Source: Vicinamibacteraceae bacterium
Lineage (GTDB): Bacteria > Acidobacteriota > Thermoanaerobaculia > Multivoradales > Multivoraceae
NCBI GenBank assembly: GCA_012270995.1
Contig: JAAXHG010000068.1
Coordinates: 1 to 34,197, forward strand
Direction: 5' to 3'
Length of the DNA stretch: 34,197 bases
Positions 1-7,420 of this stretch are shown in pieces. The translations under genes were made by a program, and so were the position numbers. Each line of letters starts with the position of its first letter. Position 1 is the stretch's first letter. Below the pieces are notes generated by a model. The model was not told the DNA's origin, searched no databases, and saw only the letters and a list, made by a program, of their open reading frames with translations.

Positions 1-1
1 G

Positions 2-733
2 TCCAGTTTTCCAGGACCACCTCAGTGGCTCGACTCGGTCGACAAGTCCTACGGCGATCTCGAGGTCCTGCGCTCCGTGAACCTCGAGATCGGGGCGGGG
101 GTCCAATGCCTGGTGGGCCGGAACGGCGCCGGCAAGACGACGTTGATGCGACTCGGGCTGGGCCTGACCGAGCCGAGTGCGGGCACGGTCCAGATGTTCG
201 GCTACGACCCGCGACTTCATCCGGAGGTGATGGCCAGGGTCGGCATCCTGTTCGAGGAGGACGAGCTGTTCGACTTCCTGCGGCCGCTCGAGTTCCTGGA
301 CTACTGCGCCGCGCTGTACGGTCTGGACGCTGGCAAGGCCCGTACGCGCGCCGTCGATCTCCTGGAGGCTCTGGAAGTGCCCGCGTCGGATCGTCTCTGC
401 CATCAACTCTCGACGGGCAACCGCCGGCAACTGGTCCTGGCTGCGGCGCTGCTGCACGGGCCGGAACTGCTGATCCTCGACGAGCCGTTCAACGGTCTCG
501 ACCCGGTCGCGGTAGCGCGCCTGTGCCGGATGCTGCGGGACTTCGCCGCCGACGGCCGGGGAGTGCTGATGTCGTCCCACCGCCTCGAACTGGTCGAGGA
601 GATTGCGAACCAGGTCTACTTCGTGTCCGACTGTGCGGTCACGCTCTGGTCGCCGGAGCGGGTCAAAGCCTGGTACGACGAGTTGAGGGTTGTCGGTGCA
701 GGAGAGCGGCCGCGGGGCGAGTTGTCCGCTTGA
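2..733 (+). CDS. ABC transporter ATP-binding protein, 5' end outside the window
   Basis: This is the ATPase subunit of an ABC transporter. The reading frame is open to the left edge, and the residues before the GTG at 77 (VDKSYGDLEVLRSVNLEI) are the normal start of an ABC domain, so the true start lies upstream and 77 is internal. Walker A (GRNGAGKTT) is near 116-142. The signature is LSTGNRRQ near 409-432 in place of LSGGQ. Walker B (LLILDEPFNGLD) is near 466-501 and the switch His lies in MSSHRLELVEE near 568-600. A short C-terminal tail follows, so this is one nucleotide-binding domain with no fused permease. The degenerate signature resembles drug/ABC-2 exporter ATPases such as the CcmA group. 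The membrane partner is not visible and the substrate is unknown. The gene converges on the ALDH gene with one base between the stops. Confidence 0.9.
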   Translation, partial: SSFPGPPQWLDSVDKSYGDLEVLRSVNLEIGAGVQCLVGRNGAGKTTLMRLGLGLTEPSAGTVQMFGYDPRLHPEVMARVGILFEEDELFDFLRPLEFLDYCAALYGLDAGKARTRAVDLLEALEVPASDRLCHQLSTGNRRQLVLAAALLHGPELLILDEPFNGLDPVAVARLCRMLRDFAADGRGVLMSSHRLELVEEIANQVYFVSDCAVTLWSPERVKAWYDELRVVGAGERPRGELSA

Positions 734-734
734 G

Positions 735-2165
735 CTACGCCACTTCGGCTTCCTGGAACGCCCTCGCCCGGAAGAGGAAGTCGATGATGTTCCCCTCGTG
801 CGGCTGCAGCCAGTTGAGCTGAATCGTCGGCACCGGGCCGAGGTTCAGGCGGTCGACGTGGGTGGCGTCGATCAGTTGGCGTCGCCAGCGGTCGTCGTTC
901 GTGATCGCGCTGCACACCAGGGTGTCGCCGATCGCGCTCAGCATCTTCTCTTGCGGACACTCGACGACGGAGACGAAGGGGAACATGTACTCGACGTTCG
1001 CCGCTTCGATGTTCGCGTCGGCGCAGTGGAGGACGGTCGGCAGCAGATAGTCGCAGCGTTCGCGTTCGTCGAGCCGGCCGTTGCCGCGGATCTCGGAGGT
1101 CAGGTCGCGCACGCCGGGAGCGTCGACCTGGGCGTCGATCATCCCGTTGATCGCCTTCGCCATCCCCGGCACGGTGAAGGCGGCGAGCGGCGATTCCGGG
1201 TCGTGAGCAGGCTTCGGCAGGACCGGCGCCAGCCGCTCGGCGAGCGCCTGGGCGATCTTCTCCGTGTGGCGCGAGGCCCAGACGCCGGAACAGGAAATGC
1301 AGCTCCGGCCGCTGTTGACCAGCACGCTGTCGACCATGACGTCGAGGTACTGCTCCCAGTCGTCGACGACGTCGTCGCCGAGCAGGATCTTGCTGAAGCC
1401 GGGGCCGTGCGGCTGGACCCGAGGATCGTTCTGGTAGCGGGCGACGGTGTCCGCTCCGCCGAAGATCATGCTGCGGGAGCAGGAAGCGAGAACCGCCGCG
1501 CCGATGTCGCCTTCGCCCGGATAGATCGAGATGGTCTGGCGGGGCACGCCGGCCTGGGCGAAGGCCTCGGTCATACGGTACGGCGTCCACGGCTCCTGCG
1601 GTCCCGGCTTGAACACCAGGCCGATCTGAAGCGGGATGACCGGCATCCACAGCGTGTGCACGCCCGGCGAGTTGGACGGAAGCACGAGGCCGATCACCGG
1701 CGCCTGCGCCTGGTAGCTGACCGGCACGCCGCGCTCCTCGATGCCGTGTCCCCGGGCCAGAATGTCGAGGTCGAGACCGCGCGTCAGGGCTTCCAGCACC
1801 TCGCCCATGTTCGTCAGCACGAAGTGGTTCTTGTCCATGTTCGCCCGGCACATGTGCTCGGGCAGGCCGGTCGTTGCCGACTGGTAGTGGACGAAGTCCT
1901 CCGGGGTCTGGCTGCCGCTGCCGAGGGGAAGGTCCGCGTTCAGGTAGAGGTCGGCGGCCTCGATCACCATGGAGATCAGTTCGCTGGACGGGATCTCGCG
2001 CAGGATGTCGCGGGCGCGCTGGGCGCGGCGCATGTCGCGCTGGACCAGGCCGGGATTGGTCTGGTGCAGCGTGGCCAGCTCCTCGCCGGTCTCGAAGTGG
2101 ACGATCGTCGCCTTCTCGAGCGACTCGTAGGGCTTGCCCCAACGGATGGCGGGGATGTCGATCAT
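735..2165 (-). CDS. Aldehyde-dehydrogenase-fold protein, possible reductase half of a split carboxylic acid reductase
   Basis: A 476-residue protein of the aldehyde dehydrogenase superfamily. The oxyanion-hole Asn is in PSNSP (N165), and the catalytic Cys is C289 in NSGRSCISCSG, matching the family GQxC signature. Where classical ALDHs carry ELGGK with the general-base Glu, this protein reads HGPGFSK (about 253-259), so the Glu appears to be missing. Loss of that Glu is known from acylating (thioester-forming) ALDHs and from reductases working on acyl-AMP or acyl-thioesters, such as LuxC-type enzymes and GriC of grixazone synthesis. The gene is divergent from a Rieske/PQQ-dehydrogenase/adenylating-enzyme operon. 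The last of those is PaaK-like, so I infer that the two cytoplasmic proteins could together reduce a carboxylic acid to an aldehyde. It could equally be an ordinary NAD(P)-linked acylating aldehyde dehydrogenase. ATG start at 2165. Confidence 0.85.
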   Translation of the reverse strand: MIDIPAIRWGKPYESLEKATIVHFETGEELATLHQTNPGLVQRDMRRAQRARDILREIPSSELISMVIEAADLYLNADLPLGSGSQTPEDFVHYQSATTGLPEHMCRANMDKNHFVLTNMGEVLEALTRGLDLDILARGHGIEERGVPVSYQAQAPVIGLVLPSNSPGVHTLWMPVIPLQIGLVFKPGPQEPWTPYRMTEAFAQAGVPRQTISIYPGEGDIGAAVLASCSRSMIFGGADTVARYQNDPRVQPHGPGFSKILLGDDVVDDWEQYLDVMVDSVLVNSGRSCISCSGVWASRHTEKIAQALAERLAPVLPKPAHDPESPLAAFTVPGMAKAINGMIDAQVDAPGVRDLTSEIRGNGRLDERERCDYLLPTVLHCADANIEAANVEYMFPFVSVVECPQEKMLSAIGDTLVCSAITNDDRWRRQLIDATHVDRLNLGPVPTIQLNWLQPHEGNIIDFLFRARAFQEAEVA

Positions 2166-2180
2166 CTGGGTACCTGCTGC

Positions 2181-2202
2181 CGGTCCGGGACGGTCCGGGA
2201 CG
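2181..2202. promoter_or_regulatory. Tandem 10-bp repeat in a divergent promoter region, possible operator
   Basis: CGGTCCGGGA occurs twice head to tail at 2181-2190 and 2191-2200, followed by CG. Each copy contains GTCC-G-GGAC, an inverted repeat with a one-base centre. It lies 16 bases upstream of the ALDH start, in the only space (2166-2332) between the ALDH and Rieske genes, where a shared regulator would bind. No regulator gene is adjacent. In GC-rich DNA a short repeat can be chance. Confidence 0.35.
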
Positions 2203-2332
2203 TAGTAGGGAGTAACAAGCGAAAGAGGCGGAATCGTAGCACCGGGAACTGCAATCGGACGGGCGCTTCGGGGCGTGAGCGGGTGCGATGCCGGCTTCGC
2301 CCGGGGCGCCGGACTGCTACCCTTCGCCGGCC

Positions 2333-2896
2333 ATGCGGAACAGGCGGATGGTTCTCAAATCGGCCCTCGGACTGGGTCTCGCCGTGCGAGGGCTGAATGT
2401 GCTCCAGGCGCAGGAAGACGATCCGCGCAGGGTGCGGCCGCGGGAGGGCGACCGGTTCGTGTTCGCCTTCGGGCCGCGCCAGGGAGAGACGATCCGGTTG
2501 GACGACCTGGCGATGGCCAGCGAGCAGGTGATCTCCTGGGCGATGGACCCGGCAAGCGGCGCGGTCCGCGACGGATCGCGTCTGAACCAGGTGCTGCTGC
2601 TGCGCTTCGAGCCTGATTCGCTGGCGCCCAAGACGCGGGAAGCGTCCGCGGGCGGTGTCGTCGCGTACTCGGGCATTTGCCCCCACACCGGCTGCGACAT
2701 CGAGGACTGGTCGGAGGAGACGGAGTTCCTGATCTGTTCCTGTCACGAGTCCGAGTTCGATCCCAGGGACGGGGCCGAGGTCATCTCCGGCCCGGCGCCG
2801 CGGCGGCTGCCGTCGCTGCCGCTTCGTTCGGAGGACGGCGTTCTCGTCGCAGCCGGCGGCTTCAGCGCCACGATCCGGTTCGAGAGGGAGTTCTAG
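2333..2896 (+). CDS. Tat-exported Rieske [2Fe-2S] protein
   Basis: A 187-residue periplasmic electron-transfer protein. I chose the ATG at 2333 over 2288 because it puts a twin-arginine motif (NRRMVLK, residues 3-9) and a hydrophobic stretch at the extreme N-terminus. The cluster-binding motifs are CPHTGC (C116, H118, C121) and CSCHES (C135, C137, H138). The ligands are C116, H118, C135 and H138; C121 and C137 can form the disulfide seen in bc1-type Rieske proteins, which suggests a high-potential cluster. No oxygenase catalytic domain is attached. Two bases separate its stop from the PQQ dehydrogenase start, so the two are almost certainly co-transcribed. I infer that it accepts electrons from that dehydrogenase or passes them to a cytochrome. 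No cytochrome b or c gene is in the window. Confidence 0.9.
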   Translation: MRNRRMVLKSALGLGLAVRGLNVLQAQEDDPRRVRPREGDRFVFAFGPRQGETIRLDDLAMASEQVISWAMDPASGAVRDGSRLNQVLLLRFEPDSLAPKTREASAGGVVAYSGICPHTGCDIEDWSEETEFLICSCHESEFDPRDGAEVISGPAPRRLPSLPLRSEDGVLVAAGGFSATIRFEREF

Positions 2897-2898
2897 CG

Positions 2899-4608
2899 AT
2901 GGCGTATCGGCATGCAGTCCTCGTTTTCACCGGTCTGGTCACGGCCGTCTCGGTGGCGGCCCAGGAACGGACCTCCCGTCCGGTGACCCAGGAGCGGCTC
3001 CTGGCCCCGGAGCCGGAGAACTGGCTCATGTACCGGCGCACTTACGACGGCTGGGGCTACAGCCCGCTCGACCGCATCGACACCTCGAACGTTGCCTCGC
3101 TCGCACCGGTCTGGACCTTCTCGACCAGCATCAACGAGGGCCACCAGGCGCCGCCGATCGTCAACGACGGCACGCTGTTCATCACCACGCCGGGCAGCCG
3201 CGTCCTGGCGCTCGACGCGCGGTCGGGCGAGTTGCTGTGGCGCTTCGTCCCGGAGCTCCCCGAAGACCTGCAGCAGATGCACCCGACGAACCGTGGCGTC
3301 GCGTTGTGGGGCGACCGGGTCTACGTGGCCACGGTCGACGCGCGCCTCTTCGCGCTCGACGCGCGGACGGGCGAGGTGGCCTGGGAGACGGCGGTCGAGA
3401 ACTATGTCCGCGGCTATTACATGACGCTCGCGCCTCTGGCGGTCGAGGGCAAGGTCATGGTCGGCGTCTCCGGCGGCGAGTGGGGTATCCGCGGTTTCGT
3501 CGCCGCCTACGACGCGGACAGCGGGGACGAACTCTGGAAGACCTACACGATTCCCGGTCCCGGGGAACCTGGCCATGACAGTTGGCCCGGCGACACCTGG
3601 CGGACCGGCGGCGTGCCGGTCTGGGTCACCGGCACCTACGACCCGGAACTGCGGCTGAGCTACTGGGGCACCGGCAACGGCGGCCCGTGGACGGGCGATG
3701 CTCGCCCGGGCGACAACCTCTACGCCACCTCGGTGCTGGCGCTCGACGTCGACACCGGCGAGTTGAGGGCGCATCACCAGTACCACTGGAACGACAGTTG
3801 GGACTGGGACGAAGTCGACCCGCCGCTCCTGATCGACGTCGAGCGCGGCGGCTCGACGCGCAAGGCACTCGTCCATCCGGGCCGGAACGCCTATCTCTGG
3901 GTGCTCGAGCGGAGCGCAGACGCGATCGACTTCCTGGACGCCACCCCTTTCGTCCACCAGGACGTGTTCACCTCGATCGATCCGGAAACCGGCCGGCCGG
4001 AGTACGACCCGGCGAAGACCCCGGGCACCGGCGAGCGGGCGGTGTTCTGCCCCTCCTGGTCGGGCGGCAAGAACTGGCCGCCGGCCGCCTGGAATCCGGA
4101 CACCAGGCTGCTCTACGTTCCGGCCAACGAGAACACGTGCTCTTACCTCGAGGGCGTCGAGGAGGAGTACCGCCCGGGTCGCACGTTCATGGGCATGGAG
4201 GGCGGCTTCGTGTCGCGGGAAGGCGCGGAGCACTACGGCGAGCTCCAGGCCTGGAACCTCGACACGCGGGAGAAGGCCTGGACCGTCGAATTCGAGCGCA
4301 AGCTCTGGGGACCGGTGCTGACCACCGGCGGCGGTCTCGTCTTCGTCGGCGGAACGAGCGATCGCTACTTCCGCGCCTTCGACGCGGCGACGGGGGAACT
4401 GCTGTGGCGCCAGCGGACGAACTCGGGCGTCACCGGCGTGCCCACGTCATTCGAAGTCGACGGCGTGCAGTACATCGCCGTCCAGTCGGGTTGGGGCGTC
4501 GACGCGCAGCGCGGCACGAATCACCTGGACGGGGCGATCGGCACGAACACCTACGTGCCCCAGGGCGGGGTGCTCTGGGTCTTCGCGTTGCCGGACGGGG
4601 GACGGTGA
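2899..4608 (+). CDS. Secreted PQQ-dependent dehydrogenase (quinoprotein, beta-propeller)
   Basis: A 569-residue quinoprotein dehydrogenase that oxidises an alcohol, sugar or aldehyde in the periplasm. A Sec signal spans about 1-21 (ending VSVAAQ). The start at 2899 follows GAGGGAG by 8 bases. Propeller repeats of the type ALDARSGELLW and ALDARTGEVAWE recur. By alignment to known PQQ alcohol dehydrogenases the metal ligands are E194 (SGGEWG) and N260 (GTGNGGPW), with catalytic D302 in SWDWDEVD. D304, two residues later, matches the extra Asp of lanthanide-dependent enzymes (XoxF type), but membrane glucose dehydrogenases also have WDYD here, so it is not decisive. The only cysteines are C384 and C414, so there is no vicinal disulfide and no haem-binding CxxCH. 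The electron acceptor must be a separate protein; the Rieske protein just upstream is the obvious candidate. Substrate unknown. Confidence 0.9.
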   Translation: MAYRHAVLVFTGLVTAVSVAAQERTSRPVTQERLLAPEPENWLMYRRTYDGWGYSPLDRIDTSNVASLAPVWTFSTSINEGHQAPPIVNDGTLFITTPGSRVLALDARSGELLWRFVPELPEDLQQMHPTNRGVALWGDRVYVATVDARLFALDARTGEVAWETAVENYVRGYYMTLAPLAVEGKVMVGVSGGEWGIRGFVAAYDADSGDELWKTYTIPGPGEPGHDSWPGDTWRTGGVPVWVTGTYDPELRLSYWGTGNGGPWTGDARPGDNLYATSVLALDVDTGELRAHHQYHWNDSWDWDEVDPPLLIDVERGGSTRKALVHPGRNAYLWVLERSADAIDFLDATPFVHQDVFTSIDPETGRPEYDPAKTPGTGERAVFCPSWSGGKNWPPAAWNPDTRLLYVPANENTCSYLEGVEEEYRPGRTFMGMEGGFVSREGAEHYGELQAWNLDTREKAWTVEFERKLWGPVLTTGGGLVFVGGTSDRYFRAFDAATGELLWRQRTNSGVTGVPTSFEVDGVQYIAVQSGWGVDAQRGTNHLDGAIGTNTYVPQGGVLWVFALPDGGR

Positions 4609-4775
4609 GGTCGGAACCCAGCGGAAGTTGGCGTTCGCCCTCGAGAATCGAGCACCATAGTGCGCGGTTTTCAAGGATGAACGCTCGGTCGATTCTCTGG
4701 CCATCGAGTGCTGTAGTCTGCCGCCGCTTCAGCCCGCCGATCACAGCAGGACCTAAGCCCGATTGGAGTTCGCAG

Positions 4776-5870
4776 ATGGAAGTCGCCAGCGCTGACGCCC
4801 AGACCCAGGCCCGGGAACGACTCGATGCCCACGTCCGGGACATGATGGAGTGGCACTTCAGCCCGGAGACCGGAACGCCGTTCTGGCTGGACTTCGCCTC
4901 GAAGCTCGACTTCGATCCGCGCGGCGACGTCGCCTGCTACGCCGACTTGCGCAAGTTCCCACCCTTCGAGGACGAGTGGCTGCGGGGCGGACCGGTGCGG
5001 CGCTGGGTGCCCAAGGCGATGGCCGACGATCCGATCTACGTGTTCGAGACCGGCGGCACGACCGGCATCCCGAAGAGCCGGGTGGCGCTGAACGACTTCC
5101 GCACGGACTACGAACTGTTCAGCGCCAGCCTGCCGGACGAGCACTTCCCGCCGGGTTCCAACTGGCTGATGCTGGGGCCGTCGGGCCCTCGCCGCCTGCG
5201 TCTGGCGGTGGAGCACCTCTGCCAGTACCGCGGGGGCATCTGCTTCTGCGTCGACCTCGACCCGCGCTGGGTGATCAAGCTGATCAAGAAGGGCTGGATG
5301 GAGCACCTGGAGGCCTACAAGGACCACGTGATCGACCAGGCGCTGACGGTGCTCTCGGCCGGTCACGACATCCAGGCCATGTTCGCGACCCCGAAGCTGC
5401 TCGAGTCCCTGTGCCTGGCGCTCGAGGACCGCGGTCAGACCCTCGCCGACACCGGGATCAAGGGCATCTTCTCCGGCGGTACCGAGTTCACGCCGCAATG
5501 GACCCGCTTCGCGGTCGAGGAGTTGCTCGACGGCGTCTACATGACGCCCACCTACGGCAACACCCTGATGGGCCTGGCCGCTTCGCGGCCGGTCACGCCG
5601 GCCGACGGCTACACGATCGCCTACTATGCGCCGCAGCCGCGGGCCGTGCTCGAAGTCGTCGACCCCGACGACCCGGACCAGGTCGTCGACTACGGCGCCA
5701 CCGGCCGGGTGCGGCTGACGACGCTGACCCGCGAGTTCTTCGTGCCCGGTTTCCTGGAGCGCGACGAGGGCGAGCGGGAGCAGCCCTGTGTCGACTATCC
5801 CTGGGACGGCGTCAGCGGCGTGCGGCCGTTCGCGCGGCTGGCGTCGGCGACGACGGTCGGGGTGTACTGA
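4776..5870 (+). CDS. PaaK/EhpF-like adenylate-forming enzyme
   Basis: A 364-residue member of the ANL superfamily, closest in look to phenylacetate-CoA ligases. The ATP-binding loop is ETGGTTGIPKS (91-101). SGGTEF (233-238) and PTYGNT (258-263) are the central adenylation motifs, and GATGRVRLTTL (307-317) precedes a shortened end. PaaK proteins are roughly 430 residues, so most of the mobile C-terminal lid that makes the CoA thioester is missing. EhpF (griseoluteic acid pathway) and GriD (grixazone pathway) are known short relatives that activate aryl acids for reduction by an ALDH-like partner. An ALDH-fold protein lies about 2.6 kb away, so a role in acid activation for reduction is plausible. 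The start has GGAG 7 bases upstream. It lies 167 bp after the PQQ dehydrogenase; that gap holds only a small CTCGA-GAA-TCGAG hairpin at 4640-4652. The natural acid is unknown. Confidence 0.8.
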   Translation: MEVASADAQTQARERLDAHVRDMMEWHFSPETGTPFWLDFASKLDFDPRGDVACYADLRKFPPFEDEWLRGGPVRRWVPKAMADDPIYVFETGGTTGIPKSRVALNDFRTDYELFSASLPDEHFPPGSNWLMLGPSGPRRLRLAVEHLCQYRGGICFCVDLDPRWVIKLIKKGWMEHLEAYKDHVIDQALTVLSAGHDIQAMFATPKLLESLCLALEDRGQTLADTGIKGIFSGGTEFTPQWTRFAVEELLDGVYMTPTYGNTLMGLAASRPVTPADGYTIAYYAPQPRAVLEVVDPDDPDQVVDYGATGRVRLTTLTREFFVPGFLERDEGEREQPCVDYPWDGVSGVRPFARLASATTVGVY

Positions 5871-5888
5871 CGCCCTCAGACGCCTCCA

Positions 5889-6875
5889 TCACTTGGCCAG
5901 CCCTTGCGTTTCCTCTCCGTTGTTGCGAGACGGTTCGAGAAGAGCGTCTTCGAGGTTGTCCGCAAGCCGGTCGATGCGAGGACCGAACACCGCCTTGATG
6001 GCGGTCGCGGCCTGGTTCAGTTCGCGCAGTCTCTCCTTGTCTGGCTCGTCGAGACTGACGTCAACCAAGTAGGTCACGCGCCAACGGCCGCTGTCTGAGC
6101 GATCGTCCCACCAGTGCAGCTCCCGCTGCGGTCCGGCGGCGGCGAACTCTCGGGCAATGTCATCGGAGTCCGCCTTCAGTTCGTCGTACGCCCCGAGCCA
6201 TGTTCCCGGCTTGTTTCGGGGCTTCGTGTTCGTCACGATGATACGGGCTTCGCCGTGCTTGACCGCGACGCGGTAGAGCAGCCTCTGCCCGCGAGCCGGT
6301 GTGGTCCGATCCGCGGCCCCGTTCGGTGAGAGACCCTTGAACGGCGAGTCGATCCCATCTTCGCTCGCCTGGGCGAACAGTGCGGTCCAAAAGGCCCGCC
6401 TCTTGATCTGCAGCGGCTTGATGTCGGGCGGCGCCACTGCAACCTCGAAGACCGGCGCGGGAAGAGAATCCCCGATCCTGATTGCCCTCACCTCAACCAT
6501 CCAGATTCTTACCGTTTCCGCCTCGTTCAGTCTTTCCACGGCCTTGACGTGCTCGTCACGCGCCTTCTCGACAAGCCAGATGCCCTGGCTGATTTTCTGG
6601 TCGGGCTGACAGATGTAGGTCAGGAGTTGACCGAAGTGCTTGTGGTCGCTCGGTCCATACTGACTCTCAATGGCCACGCTGTCGTCGTAGATTTCGGAGA
6701 CGATGCCGGGTTCGGCGTCCGCCGGTTGCTCGCTGCGAGCGTCCTTGAGGCCGATGCCGAGAACCCGGTCGAGTTTCGCGATGTTCGTCGTGAGCCACGC
6801 AGCGAAGTCAGCGTCTTCCTTCGGCCACACTTTGCGGAGCTCGACCGGACTCACCGTGCCGATCTTTGTTGTCAT
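5889..6875 (-). CDS. DUF4268-type protein with a PD-(D/E)XK-like N-terminal domain
   Basis: A 328-residue cytoplasmic protein. Residues 20-130 match the pattern I know from DUF4268-type and related restriction-endonuclease-like proteins: FAAWLTTNIAKLDRVLG, then a nuclease-like core SEIYDDSVAIESQYG followed by SDHKHFGQLLTYI, and later EKARDEHVKAVERLN. Candidate metal ligands are E61, D64 or D65, and E70, with Q72 in place of the usual Lys of ExK, a known variant in this fold. The C-terminal half (about 155-315) contains the AFWTALFAQ element seen in such proteins. The biochemical role of the family is not settled; it often occurs in accessory, defence-rich DNA. Here it sits beside two toxin-antitoxin pairs. 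It converges on the adenylating-enzyme gene, with 18 bp between the stops. Nuclease activity is inferred, not shown. Confidence 0.7.
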   Translation of the reverse strand: MTTKIGTVSPVELRKVWPKEDADFAAWLTTNIAKLDRVLGIGLKDARSEQPADAEPGIVSEIYDDSVAIESQYGPSDHKHFGQLLTYICQPDQKISQGIWLVEKARDEHVKAVERLNEAETVRIWMVEVRAIRIGDSLPAPVFEVAVAPPDIKPLQIKRRAFWTALFAQASEDGIDSPFKGLSPNGAADRTTPARGQRLLYRVAVKHGEARIIVTNTKPRNKPGTWLGAYDELKADSDDIAREFAAAGPQRELHWWDDRSDSGRWRVTYLVDVSLDEPDKERLRELNQAATAIKAVFGPRIDRLADNLEDALLEPSRNNGEETQGLAK

Positions 6876-6887
6876 CGTCCGACCCTA

Positions 6888-6920
6888 CTCCCGTCCCGCA
6901 TCATGCGGCAGATACGGGAG
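6888..6920. promoter_or_regulatory. Nested perfect inverted repeats upstream of the DUF4268-type gene
   Basis: The inner palindrome CCGCAT-C-ATGCGG (6896-6908) is enclosed by the outer arms CTCCCGT (6888-6894) and ACGGGAG (6914-6920). The element begins 12 bases upstream of the DUF4268-type start codon (6875) and lies 55 bases downstream of the stop of the PIN-like toxin, so it could be an operator for the former or a hairpin terminator for the latter. There is no U-run on the minus-strand side, which favours an operator or processing hairpin. Confidence 0.45.
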
Positions 6921-6974
6921 CATCGCTTGGGGGCTCGGAGGCTTCTTCTCCAGCCGTTCGGCTGGTCAGCAGAG

Positions 6975-7382
6975 TCAGAGCACCTTCCTGAACGCGCCGG
7001 CAGCGCTGATCGTGACAATCCACGGACCGAGCAGTTCGGTATCGACGACTCTCTCGATCTTCGGCCAAGCGATCATGATCGCCCGCAACATCCTGAGTCG
7101 GTTGGCGCGCCTATCGGTGAGGACGAGGAGCCGCGCGTCTGCTGAGCGTGTGGCCGCGACCTCCGAAGCTCGGTGTTGGATCCCCTTGTCCTTGGTGACC
7201 AGAACATGCCCGAGTTCGGTCTGTTCGGCGATCCATGTCTCGTCCGGTACTTGCCGCTGCGCCGGATAGTGATCATCGCGGCCGACGGCGTGTACACGCA
7301 CGGCTTGGAGAGCCCGCGGCACGGCCTTGCCGATCGAGCGGTCGAAGAAGCAACGTTGGGCAAGAGTCGTCCTCGGGGCCAA
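6975..7382 (-). CDS. PIN-like ribonuclease toxin, VapC45-like
   Basis: A 135-residue protein with the layout of PIN-like domains related to Mycobacterium VapC45: CFFDRSIGK at the start (D14), PDETWI in the middle (D47, E48) and LVTKDKGI (D65). These acidic residues would bind the metal ion of an RNase. The only in-frame start I find near the N-terminus is TTG at 7382, which leaves 10 residues ahead of the first strand; a start upstream, overlapping the antitoxin, cannot be excluded. The gene lies 38 bp downstream of an antitoxin-like gene with a DUF433 C-terminus, the order seen for the vapBC45 pair Rv2018-Rv2019, so expression is probably coupled. The target RNA is unknown. Confidence 0.75.
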   Translation of the reverse strand: MAPRTTLAQRCFFDRSIGKAVPRALQAVRVHAVGRDDHYPAQRQVPDETWIAEQTELGHVLVTKDKGIQHRASEVAATRSADARLLVLTDRRANRLRMLRAIMIAWPKIERVVDTELLGPWIVTISAAGAFRKVL

Positions 7383-7420
7383 CCGGCATCGGAGATCACT
7401 CGACTCGTAGCTGGGACGGA

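Noticed and set aside
3582..4775. A plus-strand frame running from within the PQQ gene into the adenylating-enzyme gene, suggesting a fusion protein
   Set aside because: The upstream part is a shadow of the PQQ gene, Arg/Gly-rich and without motifs. The ATG at 4776 has its own ribosome binding site and begins a complete adenylating domain.
6549..7269. Plus-strand frames of about 190-200 codons across the DUF4268-type and toxin genes
   Set aside because: They overlap minus-strand genes with recognisable motifs and show no domain themselves.
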